Origin: an uncultured Polaribacter sp. | Lineage (GTDB): Bacteria > Bacteroidota > Bacteroidia > Flavobacteriales > Flavobacteriaceae | DNA length: 64,000 bases | Direction: 5' to 3' | Assembly: GCF_947496195.1 (NCBI RefSeq) | Contig: NZ_CANMBY010000002.1 | Span: 682,001-746,000 of the forward strand | Shown: positions 57,476-64,000 of the stretch, one piece after another | Position numbering within the stretch: position 1 is the stretch's first letter | How the letters are laid out: every line of letters starts with the position of its first letter | Made by a program: the position numbers and the translations under genes | The notes under the pieces: generated by a model | What the model was told of the DNA's origin: nothing | Seen by the model: only the letters and a program-made list of their open reading frames with translations | Database searches by the model: none

Positions 57476-57652
57476 ATGAAAAAAATAACCTATTATTTTT
57501 TAATGACTTTGGGTATACTTAGTGTACTTGTAGGTCTATTTTCTTTATTTAAAGGAGGAGATTTTAACACTTACTTTTATGCTATTTTTATAGGTATTAC
57601 TTTAATTGGCACTACCTACTATAATCAAAAACAGAAAAACAAAAAACTATAA
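57476..57652 (+). CDS. Small membrane protein with two helices
   Basis: 58 residues starting at ATG 57476, eight bases after the amidohydrolase stop. Two hydrophobic segments (about residues 7-25 and 33-49) joined by a short loop FKGGDFNTY, with a Lys/Gln-rich tail. No family recognised. Position and composition support a real gene; function unknown. Confidence 0.68.
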   Translation: MKKITYYFLMTLGILSVLVGLFSLFKGGDFNTYFYAIFIGITLIGTTYYNQKQKNKKL

Positions 57653-57666
57653 CTTTAAAATCAAAC

Positions 57667-57695
57667 GCGTTAAACAAAATATTTTATGCGTTAAA
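57667..57695. repeat. Direct repeat GCGTTAAA, period 21
   Basis: Two copies (57667-57674 and 57688-57695), 21 bases apart, 43 bases before the GH3 start. Possible regulator site; no exact TAnnTTTG follows (CGATCTTTG at 57713-57721 is close). Confidence 0.35.
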
Positions 57696-57737
57696 AAAAA
57701 CTGTGTTTGCCATCGATCTTTGTAAGAAAATCAACAT

Positions 57738-59255
57738 ATGGCAATTTTAGGAAACATTATAAAAGGAGTAATTGGTATTACAGACACACTTAGTGCACAA
57801 CCCAATCATAAAGAAAATCAAGAAAAATTACTTAAAAAATTATTAGAAACAGCACAGCAAACTCAGTTTGGTGTTCATTATAATTTTAATCATATTTTAA
57901 AAAGTGATAACCTTAGCAAATCTTTTGCAGAAAAGGTTCCTTATTTTGATTATCATCAAATGAATGAAAAATGGTGGTACAAACTTCATAAAGGTGAAAC
58001 TGATGTTACTTGGCCAAACATTCCTTCTTATTTTGCACTTAGTTCTGGTACTACAGGAAAAACAAGTAAAAGAATTCCTGTTACCAATGAAATGATAGAA
58101 GCTATTAGAAGCTCTGGAATTAAACAAGTTTTATCTTTAAATAATTTTGATTTACCTGCAGATTTTTTTGAAAAAGAAATAATGATGTTAGGTAGTTCTA
58201 CAGACTTACAAGAAAAAAACAATCATTTAGAAGGCGAAATTAGCGGAATTAGCGCTAGCAATATCCCTTTTTGGTTTAAAGGTTATTATAAGCCTGGTGA
58301 AGAAATTGCACAAATTGACAACTGGGATGAAAGAGTTGAGCATATAGCTAAAAATGCAAAAAACTGGGATATTGGTGCTTTAAGTGGTATACCAGCTTGG
58401 ATAGAATTAATGATGCAAAAAATAATTGAATATCACAACTTAAATAATATTCATGAAATATGGCCAAATCTTCAAGTATATACTTCTGGTGGTGTGGCTT
58501 TTGGTCCTTATGAAAAAAGTTTTAAAGCACTTTTAGGAAAACCTGTAACTGTAATAGATACGTATTTAGCCTCAGAAGGATACATTGCAACACAAACAAG
58601 ACCAGAAACAGAAGCTATGCAACTAAACACTGAAAATGGTATTTACTTTGAATTTGTTCCTATGCATCCAGATTACATTAAAGAAGATGGTTCTCTTAAA
58701 AATAATGCACCTTCATTAACATTAAAAGAAGTAGAATTAGATAAAGACTATATTTTAGTCATCAGTACAGTTTCTGGTGCTTGGCGTTATTTAATAGGAG
58801 ATACTATAAAATTCACTAATATTGAAAAAGCAGAAATAAAAATTACAGGTAGAACTAAGTTTTTTTTAAATACTGTAGGTTCTCAGCTTTCTGTTAATAA
58901 AATGGATGATGCTATAAAACATCTAGAAGAAAAATTTTCTAGTCAAATTACAGAATATACCATTTGTGCAAAACGTTTTGAAGATGATGAATTTTACCAT
59001 TCTTGGTATTTAGGAACTAAATTAAAAGCTGATGAAAAAGAAATTGCAAATGCTTTAGATAAGTTTTTAAAAGATGCGAATAAAAACTATAAAGTTGCAA
59101 GAAGTAAAGCTTTACATGGAGTTAAGGTTAAAATTATTCCTGTCGAAAAATTTCACGAATGGAATGATAAAAACAAGAAAAAAGGTGGTCAAGTAAAGAT
59201 GGCTAGAGTTATGAAAGAAGATAAATTTGCTAAATGGGAAGAGTTTGTAAATTAA
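57738..59255 (+). CDS. GH3 family adenylate-forming enzyme
   Basis: 505 residues of the GH3 (auxin-responsive promoter) family, the acyl-acid-amido synthetase group of the adenylating superfamily. ATP-binding motif SSGTTGK (102-108), then YTSGGVAFGPYEKSF, YLASEGYIATQT and GDTIKFTNIEKAEIKITGRTK. Bacterial members are cytoplasmic with unknown acyl and amine substrates. Direct repeats GCGTTAAA (57667-57674, 57688-57695) lie in its upstream region. Its 3' end forms part of a terminator stem. Confidence 0.92.
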   Translation: MAILGNIIKGVIGITDTLSAQPNHKENQEKLLKKLLETAQQTQFGVHYNFNHILKSDNLSKSFAEKVPYFDYHQMNEKWWYKLHKGETDVTWPNIPSYFALSSGTTGKTSKRIPVTNEMIEAIRSSGIKQVLSLNNFDLPADFFEKEIMMLGSSTDLQEKNNHLEGEISGISASNIPFWFKGYYKPGEEIAQIDNWDERVEHIAKNAKNWDIGALSGIPAWIELMMQKIIEYHNLNNIHEIWPNLQVYTSGGVAFGPYEKSFKALLGKPVTVIDTYLASEGYIATQTRPETEAMQLNTENGIYFEFVPMHPDYIKEDGSLKNNAPSLTLKEVELDKDYILVISTVSGAWRYLIGDTIKFTNIEKAEIKITGRTKFFLNTVGSQLSVNKMDDAIKHLEEKFSSQITEYTICAKRFEDDEFYHSWYLGTKLKADEKEIANALDKFLKDANKNYKVARSKALHGVKVKIIPVEKFHEWNDKNKKKGGQVKMARVMKEDKFAKWEEFVN

Positions 59256-59273
59256 TATTTACAAACTTTTTTT
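59242..59273 (+). terminator. Intrinsic terminator overlapping the GH3 stop codon
   Basis: Perfect 11-base stem AGTTTGTAAAT (59242-59252) with ATTTACAAACT (59257-59267), loop TAAT, then T-tract. It separates GH3 from the convergent gene. Confidence 0.88.
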
Positions 59274-59841
59274 ATACTACATTCTGACTTATTAATTTAT
59301 CTCTTTTTTCTATTAATTGCATAATTTCTTCTGGAGATAAGTAATATCTCTTGATTCTTTCTTTGTATTTTTTTGTAATATCTGCATGATTTAAAATAAA
59401 GTTTTTAGTCTTTAAAATATACTTTTCCATATTATGCTCAACTGCAAATCTATCTGCAGCTCTTTCTGCTTCAACAATATGATTATCAGAAAATAAGTAC
59501 TTTAAACCAAACCAAATTAAATTAAGTCTATTTCTGTGCTGATAATCCATAATATGTCCTAATTCATGACCTATCCAACCAATAAAAATATCATCAGGTA
59601 TATCTAATGTAGAAAAATCTTTACCTGCAATTTTAAAATTCTTACTAATTAAAATTAAAAACTTCCTCTTTTTTTTAGATTTAAAAAAACTATCAAATGT
59701 AGGTCTAGCTTGCATTGTAGACTTCTTAATATTTTTCTTTAATTTAAACTCAATATTAATATTATCTAATTGCGGATAATAACTTAATGCTGTTTTTACT
59801 CTTTTTTCTATACTAGTGGGTATCTTGTGGTGTTTACTCAT
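59272..59841 (-). CDS. Zinc metalloprotease-like protein (HELGH motif)
   Basis: 189 residues. HELGH at 92-96 with Glu124 or Glu126 in IVEAERAADRFAVEH as likely third ligand, the layout of gluzincin peptidases (M48-like). No signal peptide; a short hydrophobic part (SKNFKIAGK, LNLIWFGLKYLF) is not a clear membrane helix. Catalytic activity is plausible; the substrate is unknown. Monocistronic, on the opposite strand to both neighbours. Confidence 0.8.
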   Translation of the reverse strand: MSKHHKIPTSIEKRVKTALSYYPQLDNINIEFKLKKNIKKSTMQARPTFDSFFKSKKKRKFLILISKNFKIAGKDFSTLDIPDDIFIGWIGHELGHIMDYQHRNRLNLIWFGLKYLFSDNHIVEAERAADRFAVEHNMEKYILKTKNFILNHADITKKYKERIKRYYLSPEEIMQLIEKRDKLISQNVV

Positions 59842-59942
59842 TTCTTTACATGTTTTTTAACAATTAAATATAGCTTTAAGTCAAAGGTTTTCTGTGCTTT
59901 TATGCTTAAATTTGTAACTCTTTTAAAAAGCCTAAATTTTAG

Positions 59943-62900
59943 ATGAAAAATTTTTTTAATTTCCTCTACTCTACACGTTTAATGGCAGTTTTATTTATCT
60001 TATTTGCGACAGCAATGGGAGTTGCCACTTTTATAGAAAATGATTTTGGAACACAAACTGCAAAAGCCTTAGTTTATAGTTCTTGGTGGTTTGAAGCTAT
60101 CATGATTTTCTTTGTGATTAATTTTTTCGGTAATATTTTTAGATATCGATTATATAAAAAAGAAAAATGGGCAGTCTTAATGTTTCATTTGGCTTTTTTA
60201 TTCATCATAATTGGAGCTGGAGTTACTAGATATATTGGTTATGAAGGCATAATGTTAATAGACGAAGGTGAAACTACAAACACATTTTTATCAGAAACCA
60301 CCTACATAAATGCTATTGTTGATAATGGCAGCATGCAAAAACCTGATATCAATAAACCTATTTTACTATCTGCTTGGGGTGATAATTCTTGGTCTTATCA
60401 AGATAGGTTTAACACTAAAGAGGAGCAAAAGGATTTTAAATTTACACTCGTAGATTATATTCCTTGGGCAGAAGAAAAGTTTGTAGAAGATGAAAATGGA
60501 GATGAATATTTATTTTTAGTAGAATCTTCTAGTGGAAATAGACATGAGCATTACATTAAGTCAGGAGAAATTCAAAATATTCATAATGTCTTAGTAGGCT
60601 ATAATGCTAATGAAGAAAATGCAACTATTAATATTTTTAAAAGAAATGATAGCTTAAAAATAGCTGCAAAATTTGATGGTAATTATCAAGTTATGGCAAC
60701 TATGAATAAAGGAACTGTTACTAAAGACAGTGTTCAAGCATTTAATTTAAGAGCCTTATACAATGTAGCTGATTTACCATTTGTTGTTCCTCAATATCCT
60801 CAAAAAGGAAAAATGACGAAAACAAGTGGACCAAAAGATGATAAAAAATTAGATATCGTTGTTTTAGATGTTACATCTGGTGATGAAACAAAAAGAGTTG
60901 AATTATTAGGTGGTAAATTTAGTAATGACAATTTAGAAGAGTTTTCTGTAAACGGATTAAACTTTAGAATGTGGTATGGAGCAAAAATTTTAAAAACTCC
61001 TTTCTCAATTAAGTTAAATGATTTTCAATTAGAGAAATATCCAGGATCAGAAAGTGCTGCTTCTTATGCTAGTGAAGTTACAGTGATTGCACCAGAAGAA
61101 ACTTTTGATTTCAGAATTTTCATGAATAATATTCTAAATTATAAAGGCTACAAATTCTTTCAAGCAAGTTATGATTTATCTGGAGGTAAAGAGCAAACAC
61201 ATTTATCTGTAAACCACGATTGGTGGGGTACTTTTATTACCTATTTAGGTTATTCGTTATTATATACAGGTATGATTTGTATCTTCTTTGCAAAGAACAC
61301 ACGTTTTGATTCTTTAAAAAATTCACTAAGAAAAATTAGAAAAAAGAAAGCAACACTTTCTTTAATTGGCGCTTTATTTTTATCGAGTTTTACTTTTAGT
61401 CAACATACCAATCATGTAGTGTCTAATCAACAAATAGATTCTATTTTAAAAGCAAATTTAGTTTCTTTAGAACATGCAGAAGAGTTTAATAAATTAGTAA
61501 TACAAGATGCTGGAGGTAGAATGAAACCAGCACACACTTTTGCATCAGAATTGGTAAGAAAAGTAAGTCAGACTGAGACTTTACATAATATGAAACCAAG
61601 TCAGGTTTTATTATCAATTATAGAAAACTCAAGATTATGGTATGAAGTACCTGCAGTTTATTTAGAGAAACAAAACTTAAAAATAAGAGAACAATTAGGT
61701 TTAGCTGATACTGTTAAATATGCTAGATTATCTGATTTTTTTACGAATAGAGGAGATTATAAAATTAGAGAACAAGTTACAGAAGCTCAAAAGAAAAAGA
61801 TTCAAAATAAATTTGAACAAGATTTAATAAAAATCGATAGAAGAGTTGGTTTGTTGTATAGTGCTATTGGAGGTGGGATTTTAAAAATTTTCCCAATACC
61901 TAATGATGAAAATAACAAATGGGTTTCTCAACCAGAAACATTTAGCACTAAAGGATTTAAAGCATCAGACACTGTTTTTGTTCGTAAATCACTTCCTCTT
62001 TATGTTCAATTATTGCAAACAGCAAAAAAGACGAATGATTACTCTAAAGCTAACCAAGTTTTAGAGGGTATTAAAAAATACCAAAAAACATATGGTGCAG
62101 AAATATATCCATCAGATAATAAGATAGAATTAGAAATTGCTTACAATAGATACAACATCTTTAAAAAACTAATTCGTTATTATGGCTTAGCAAGTTTACT
62201 GTTAATCGTTTTTGTAATTGCACAAATCTTTAGTACAAAAAAATGGATTAGCTATGTTGTTAAAGCATTAATTGGTTTTGTAATTCTGTTATTTTTAATG
62301 CATACTGCAGGGTTAATTGCTAGATGGTATATTAGTGGTAATGCACCTTGGAGTAATGCATACGAATCTATAATTTATGTAGCATTTACAACCATGTTAT
62401 TTGGTTTTTATCTTGGAAGAAAATCAGCATTAACCATTGCTGCAACTACATTTGTAACTTCAATAATTTTGTTTGTAGCTGGTATGAATTGGTTAGATCC
62501 AGAGATTGCCAACTTACAACCAGTATTAAATTCTTGGTGGTTATTAGTTCATGTTTCTATTATTGTAGCAAGTTATGGGCCATTAACATTAGGTATGATT
62601 TTAGGAATATTTGCACTCTTTTTAATGTTGTTTACTACCAAAAACAACAAAAAGAAGATGGATGTAAATATCAAAGAAATTACCATTATTAATGAAATGG
62701 CTGTAACTGTTGGTGTTGTAATGCTTACTATTGGAAACTTTTTAGGAGGTATGTGGGCTAACGAAAGTTGGGGTCGTTATTGGGGTTGGGATCCAAAAGA
62801 AACTTGGGCCTTAATTTCTATTATGATTTATGCTTTTGTTTTGCATATGCGTTTAATACCAGGATTAAGAGGAAGATATACCTTTAACTTATGGACAGTA

Positions 62901-63080
62901 ATTGCTTACGCATCAATAATGATGACTTATTTTGGTGTTAATTTCTATTTATCTGGTTTACATTCTTATGCAAGTGGAGATAGAGTAATTACACCAACTT
63001 TTATATACTATTCTGTTGGTTTTGTTATTGTTTTAGGAATTTTATCTTGGTTTAAATACAAAAAACATTATAGCAAGTAG
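59943..63080 (+). CDS. Cytochrome c biogenesis protein CcsBA (ResB-ResC fusion)
   Basis: 1045 residues: a ResB-like N-terminal half (membrane helices near 10-30, 40-58, 75-95 and 432-450, with a large periplasmic domain between) and a CcsA/ResC C-terminal half with about eight helices and the haem-handling motif WGRYWGWDPKETW. A periplasmic part with a Cys-free signal-like segment lies in the middle (ATLSLIGALFLSS). Exports haem and attaches it to apocytochromes c. Such fusions are usual in Bacteroidota. Confidence 0.95.
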   Translation: MKNFFNFLYSTRLMAVLFILFATAMGVATFIENDFGTQTAKALVYSSWWFEAIMIFFVINFFGNIFRYRLYKKEKWAVLMFHLAFLFIIIGAGVTRYIGYEGIMLIDEGETTNTFLSETTYINAIVDNGSMQKPDINKPILLSAWGDNSWSYQDRFNTKEEQKDFKFTLVDYIPWAEEKFVEDENGDEYLFLVESSSGNRHEHYIKSGEIQNIHNVLVGYNANEENATINIFKRNDSLKIAAKFDGNYQVMATMNKGTVTKDSVQAFNLRALYNVADLPFVVPQYPQKGKMTKTSGPKDDKKLDIVVLDVTSGDETKRVELLGGKFSNDNLEEFSVNGLNFRMWYGAKILKTPFSIKLNDFQLEKYPGSESAASYASEVTVIAPEETFDFRIFMNNILNYKGYKFFQASYDLSGGKEQTHLSVNHDWWGTFITYLGYSLLYTGMICIFFAKNTRFDSLKNSLRKIRKKKATLSLIGALFLSSFTFSQHTNHVVSNQQIDSILKANLVSLEHAEEFNKLVIQDAGGRMKPAHTFASELVRKVSQTETLHNMKPSQVLLSIIENSRLWYEVPAVYLEKQNLKIREQLGLADTVKYARLSDFFTNRGDYKIREQVTEAQKKKIQNKFEQDLIKIDRRVGLLYSAIGGGILKIFPIPNDENNKWVSQPETFSTKGFKASDTVFVRKSLPLYVQLLQTAKKTNDYSKANQVLEGIKKYQKTYGAEIYPSDNKIELEIAYNRYNIFKKLIRYYGLASLLLIVFVIAQIFSTKKWISYVVKALIGFVILLFLMHTAGLIARWYISGNAPWSNAYESIIYVAFTTMLFGFYLGRKSALTIAATTFVTSIILFVAGMNWLDPEIANLQPVLNSWWLLVHVSIIVASYGPLTLGMILGIFALFLMLFTTKNNKKKMDVNIKEITIINEMAVTVGVVMLTIGNFLGGMWANESWGRYWGWDPKETWALISIMIYAFVLHMRLIPGLRGRYTFNLWTVIAYASIMMTYFGVNFYLSGLHSYASGDRVITPTFIYYSVGFVIVLGILSWFKYKKHYSK

Positions 63081-63104
63081 ACTTCTCTATTTAAGAGAAA
63101 AATG

Positions 63105-63112
63105 TATTTTTG
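63105..63112 (+). promoter_or_regulatory. -7 promoter element of the TPR membrane protein gene
   Basis: TATTTTTG matches TAnnTTTG, 21 bases before the ATG at 63134. A small hairpin TTCTCT/AGAGAA (63083-63099) precedes it, too short to be a convincing terminator. Confidence 0.55.
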
Positions 63113-63133
63113 CTCACTTAAAAATCAAACAAA

Positions 63134-63649
63134 ATGTTTAATAAAAATATAAAATTAATTTTAGCAGGTTTAATTACAGTTTGGGCTGTATACGAATTTA
63201 GCCAAGTCAATATTATGAATGGTATTACTATTCTTTTATTAGCAGGTTTATTTGTATTGCTTTATTTTAAAAACGAATTTATTTTACTAGCCTTTTTACA
63301 ATTAAGAAAGCAAAACTTTGATGGGGCTAGAAAATGGTTAGGTTATATAAAAAATCCTGAAGCTGCTTTAACCACAAAACAACAAGGATATTATAACTAT
63401 TTGCATGGTATTATGTTAAGTCAAACTAATATTACTCAAGCTGAAAAGTATTTAAGAAAAGCTGTAAAATTAGGTTTAGCTATGGATCATGATTTAGCGA
63501 TGGCAAAATTACAATTAGCAGGAATAGCCATGACTAAAAGACGTAAACGTGAAGCAACTAATTTAATGGCAGAAGCTAAAAAGTTAGATAAGCATGGTAT
63601 GCTTAAAGAGCAAATGCAAATGATGAAACAACAGATGAAAAAAATATAA
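63134..63649 (+). CDS. Membrane-anchored TPR-like protein
   Basis: 171 residues: two N-terminal hydrophobic helices (about 5-22 and 27-45, INGITILLLAGLFVLLYF) and a cytoplasmic helical part with TPR-like pairs (QGYYNYLHGIMLSQTNITQAEKYLRKAVKLG, DLAMAKLQLAGIAMTKRRKREATNLM). Met/Gln-rich end. Found near ccsBA in relatives; function unknown. Confidence 0.82.
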   Translation: MFNKNIKLILAGLITVWAVYEFSQVNIMNGITILLLAGLFVLLYFKNEFILLAFLQLRKQNFDGARKWLGYIKNPEAALTTKQQGYYNYLHGIMLSQTNITQAEKYLRKAVKLGLAMDHDLAMAKLQLAGIAMTKRRKREATNLMAEAKKLDKHGMLKEQMQMMKQQMKKI

Positions 63650-63672
63650 TCTTTTCAATGACAATAAAGAAT

Positions 63673-63698
63673 AATCCGCTAATTAGCGGATTTTTTTA
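63673..63698. terminator. Intrinsic terminator between convergent genes
   Basis: Stem AATCCGCT (63673-63680) with AGCGGATT (63685-63692), loop AATT, T-tract to 63697. It serves the plus-strand gene; the minus-strand gene ends two bases away. Confidence 0.82.
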
Positions 63699-63699
63699 A

Positions 63700-63873
63700 T
63701 TATAAATTTTTAATAATAGAAATTAAGCCTACAACAAATAAAATTAGAACCCCTAAATATAATTTTAACTTCCCAAAAGATTCATTTTCTACAACAACAT
63801 CTTCCAAATCTGTTTTATAAATAAAATAGAAAGCAATAAGAGATAATAATATTAAAACTAACCCTGTAATCAA
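63700..63873 (-). CDS. Small two-helix membrane protein
   Basis: 57 residues from TTG at 63873. Two hydrophobic segments (residues 2-18 and 38-54) flank a charged loop KTDLEDVVVENESF. It starts three bases after the stop of the partial gene upstream, with an in-frame stop above the TTG, so the start is well bounded. No family recognised. Confidence 0.65.
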   Translation of the reverse strand: MITGLVLILLSLIAFYFIYKTDLEDVVVENESFGKLKLYLGVLILFVVGLISIIKNL

Positions 63874-63875
63874 TA

Positions 63876-64000
63876 TTATTTAAGCCTTGTTAAAGTCAAA
63901 TCTTTATTGTATTGTATGATAAACACCCCTTTGTTTTCTGGAACTCTATCACTATTTCTATAATCAAATTTTGTTTCTACTCTTTTAGAAAATCCTTCAG
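63876..64000 (-). CDS. C-terminal end of an unidentified protein (5' part outside window)
   Basis: Open frame of 41 residues ending at TAA 63876-63878. The visible tail has alternating charged and aromatic residues (VETKFDYRNSDRVPENKG, VFIIQYNKDLTLTRLK) that could be a terminal beta-strand pair. Too short to assign. Probably cotranscribed with the small membrane protein gene downstream. Confidence 0.55.
   Translation of the reverse strand, partial: EGFSKRVETKFDYRNSDRVPENKGVFIIQYNKDLTLTRLK

Noticed and set aside
57667..57695. Second copy of the light-cluster operator
   Set aside because: One GTTAAACAAAA half is present, but there is no GTTTAAC partner at 14 bases; the real pattern is a direct repeat GCGTTAAA.
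63083..63099. Terminator after ccsBA
   Set aside because: The hairpin has a 6-base AT-rich stem and no T-tract directly after it.

Overview
The window looks like chromosomal DNA of a marine member of the Flavobacteriaceae (Bacteroidota), close to Polaribacter or Tenacibaculum in style. This is inferred from the very low GC content, the Bacteroidota-type -7 promoter element TAnnTTTG in front of many genes, TTG/GTG starts, and flavobacterial families such as DUF6952, Lacal_2735 and CcsBA. There is no rRNA, insertion sequence, prophage or CRISPR array. Coding density is high; the longest gene-free stretch is 3768-4044 (277 bases), so no gap exceeds 300 bases.

Layout. 1-2464: a polyphosphate kinase 2 cut by the window edge, a tiny basic gene, an SGNH hydrolase and a cupin. 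2534-6273: a peroxide-defence divergon (DUF6952, thioredoxin, peroxiredoxin on the minus strand; katG on the plus strand). 6342-10677: a minus-strand operon with an ABC exporter, MscS channel and a sigma-54-type response regulator lacking its DNA-binding domain. 10859-16764: a MarR regulator with two strong palindromic operators, then a fadN-fadA-fadE beta-oxidation operon. 16880-24373: a lipoprotein, an M28 peptidase, an ECF sigma/anti-sigma-like/DUF4097 operon, trxB and a sugar dehydrogenase.

24455-37812: a light-response and photoprotection cluster between tRNA genes. It carries four photolyase/cryptochrome paralogs, DUF2256, TIGR03643, GTP cyclohydrolase I (a possible source of the folate antenna), flavin reductase, SDRs, glutathione peroxidase, TspO, DUF3050 and SRPBCC proteins. 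Two promoters share an inverted repeat, GTTTAAC-N14-GTTAAAC, just upstream of the -7 element, which suggests one common regulator encoded elsewhere. One photolyase belongs to the iron-sulfur family but has lost the cluster cysteines.

37942-51148: an apparent neutral-lipid storage locus. A WS/DGAT acyltransferase fused to an SCP2 domain is followed by two alpha/beta hydrolases, a single protein combining PlsB-type acyltransferase, HAD phosphatase-like and PlsC-type acyltransferase domains, and gpsA. Together these could run from dihydroxyacetone phosphate to triacylglycerol. Next come a coiled-coil protein, a SARP/BTAD-type regulator, three related phasin-like helical proteins, a TetR-like protein and an AarF/UbiB kinase. 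Both phasin promoters carry 11-base-period direct repeats (TGTAACTCA) exactly 7 bases before the -7 element, the architecture known for SARP activators.

51225-64000: uridine kinase, FtsB/DivIC, both methylmalonyl-CoA mutase subunits, a VOC protein, a secreted amidohydrolase, a GH3 enzyme, a zinc-protease-like protein, the large CcsBA cytochrome c assembly protein, a TPR membrane protein, and two small or partial minus-strand genes. The fad operon, mutase and storage locus together suggest a cell that both stores and burns acyl chains.
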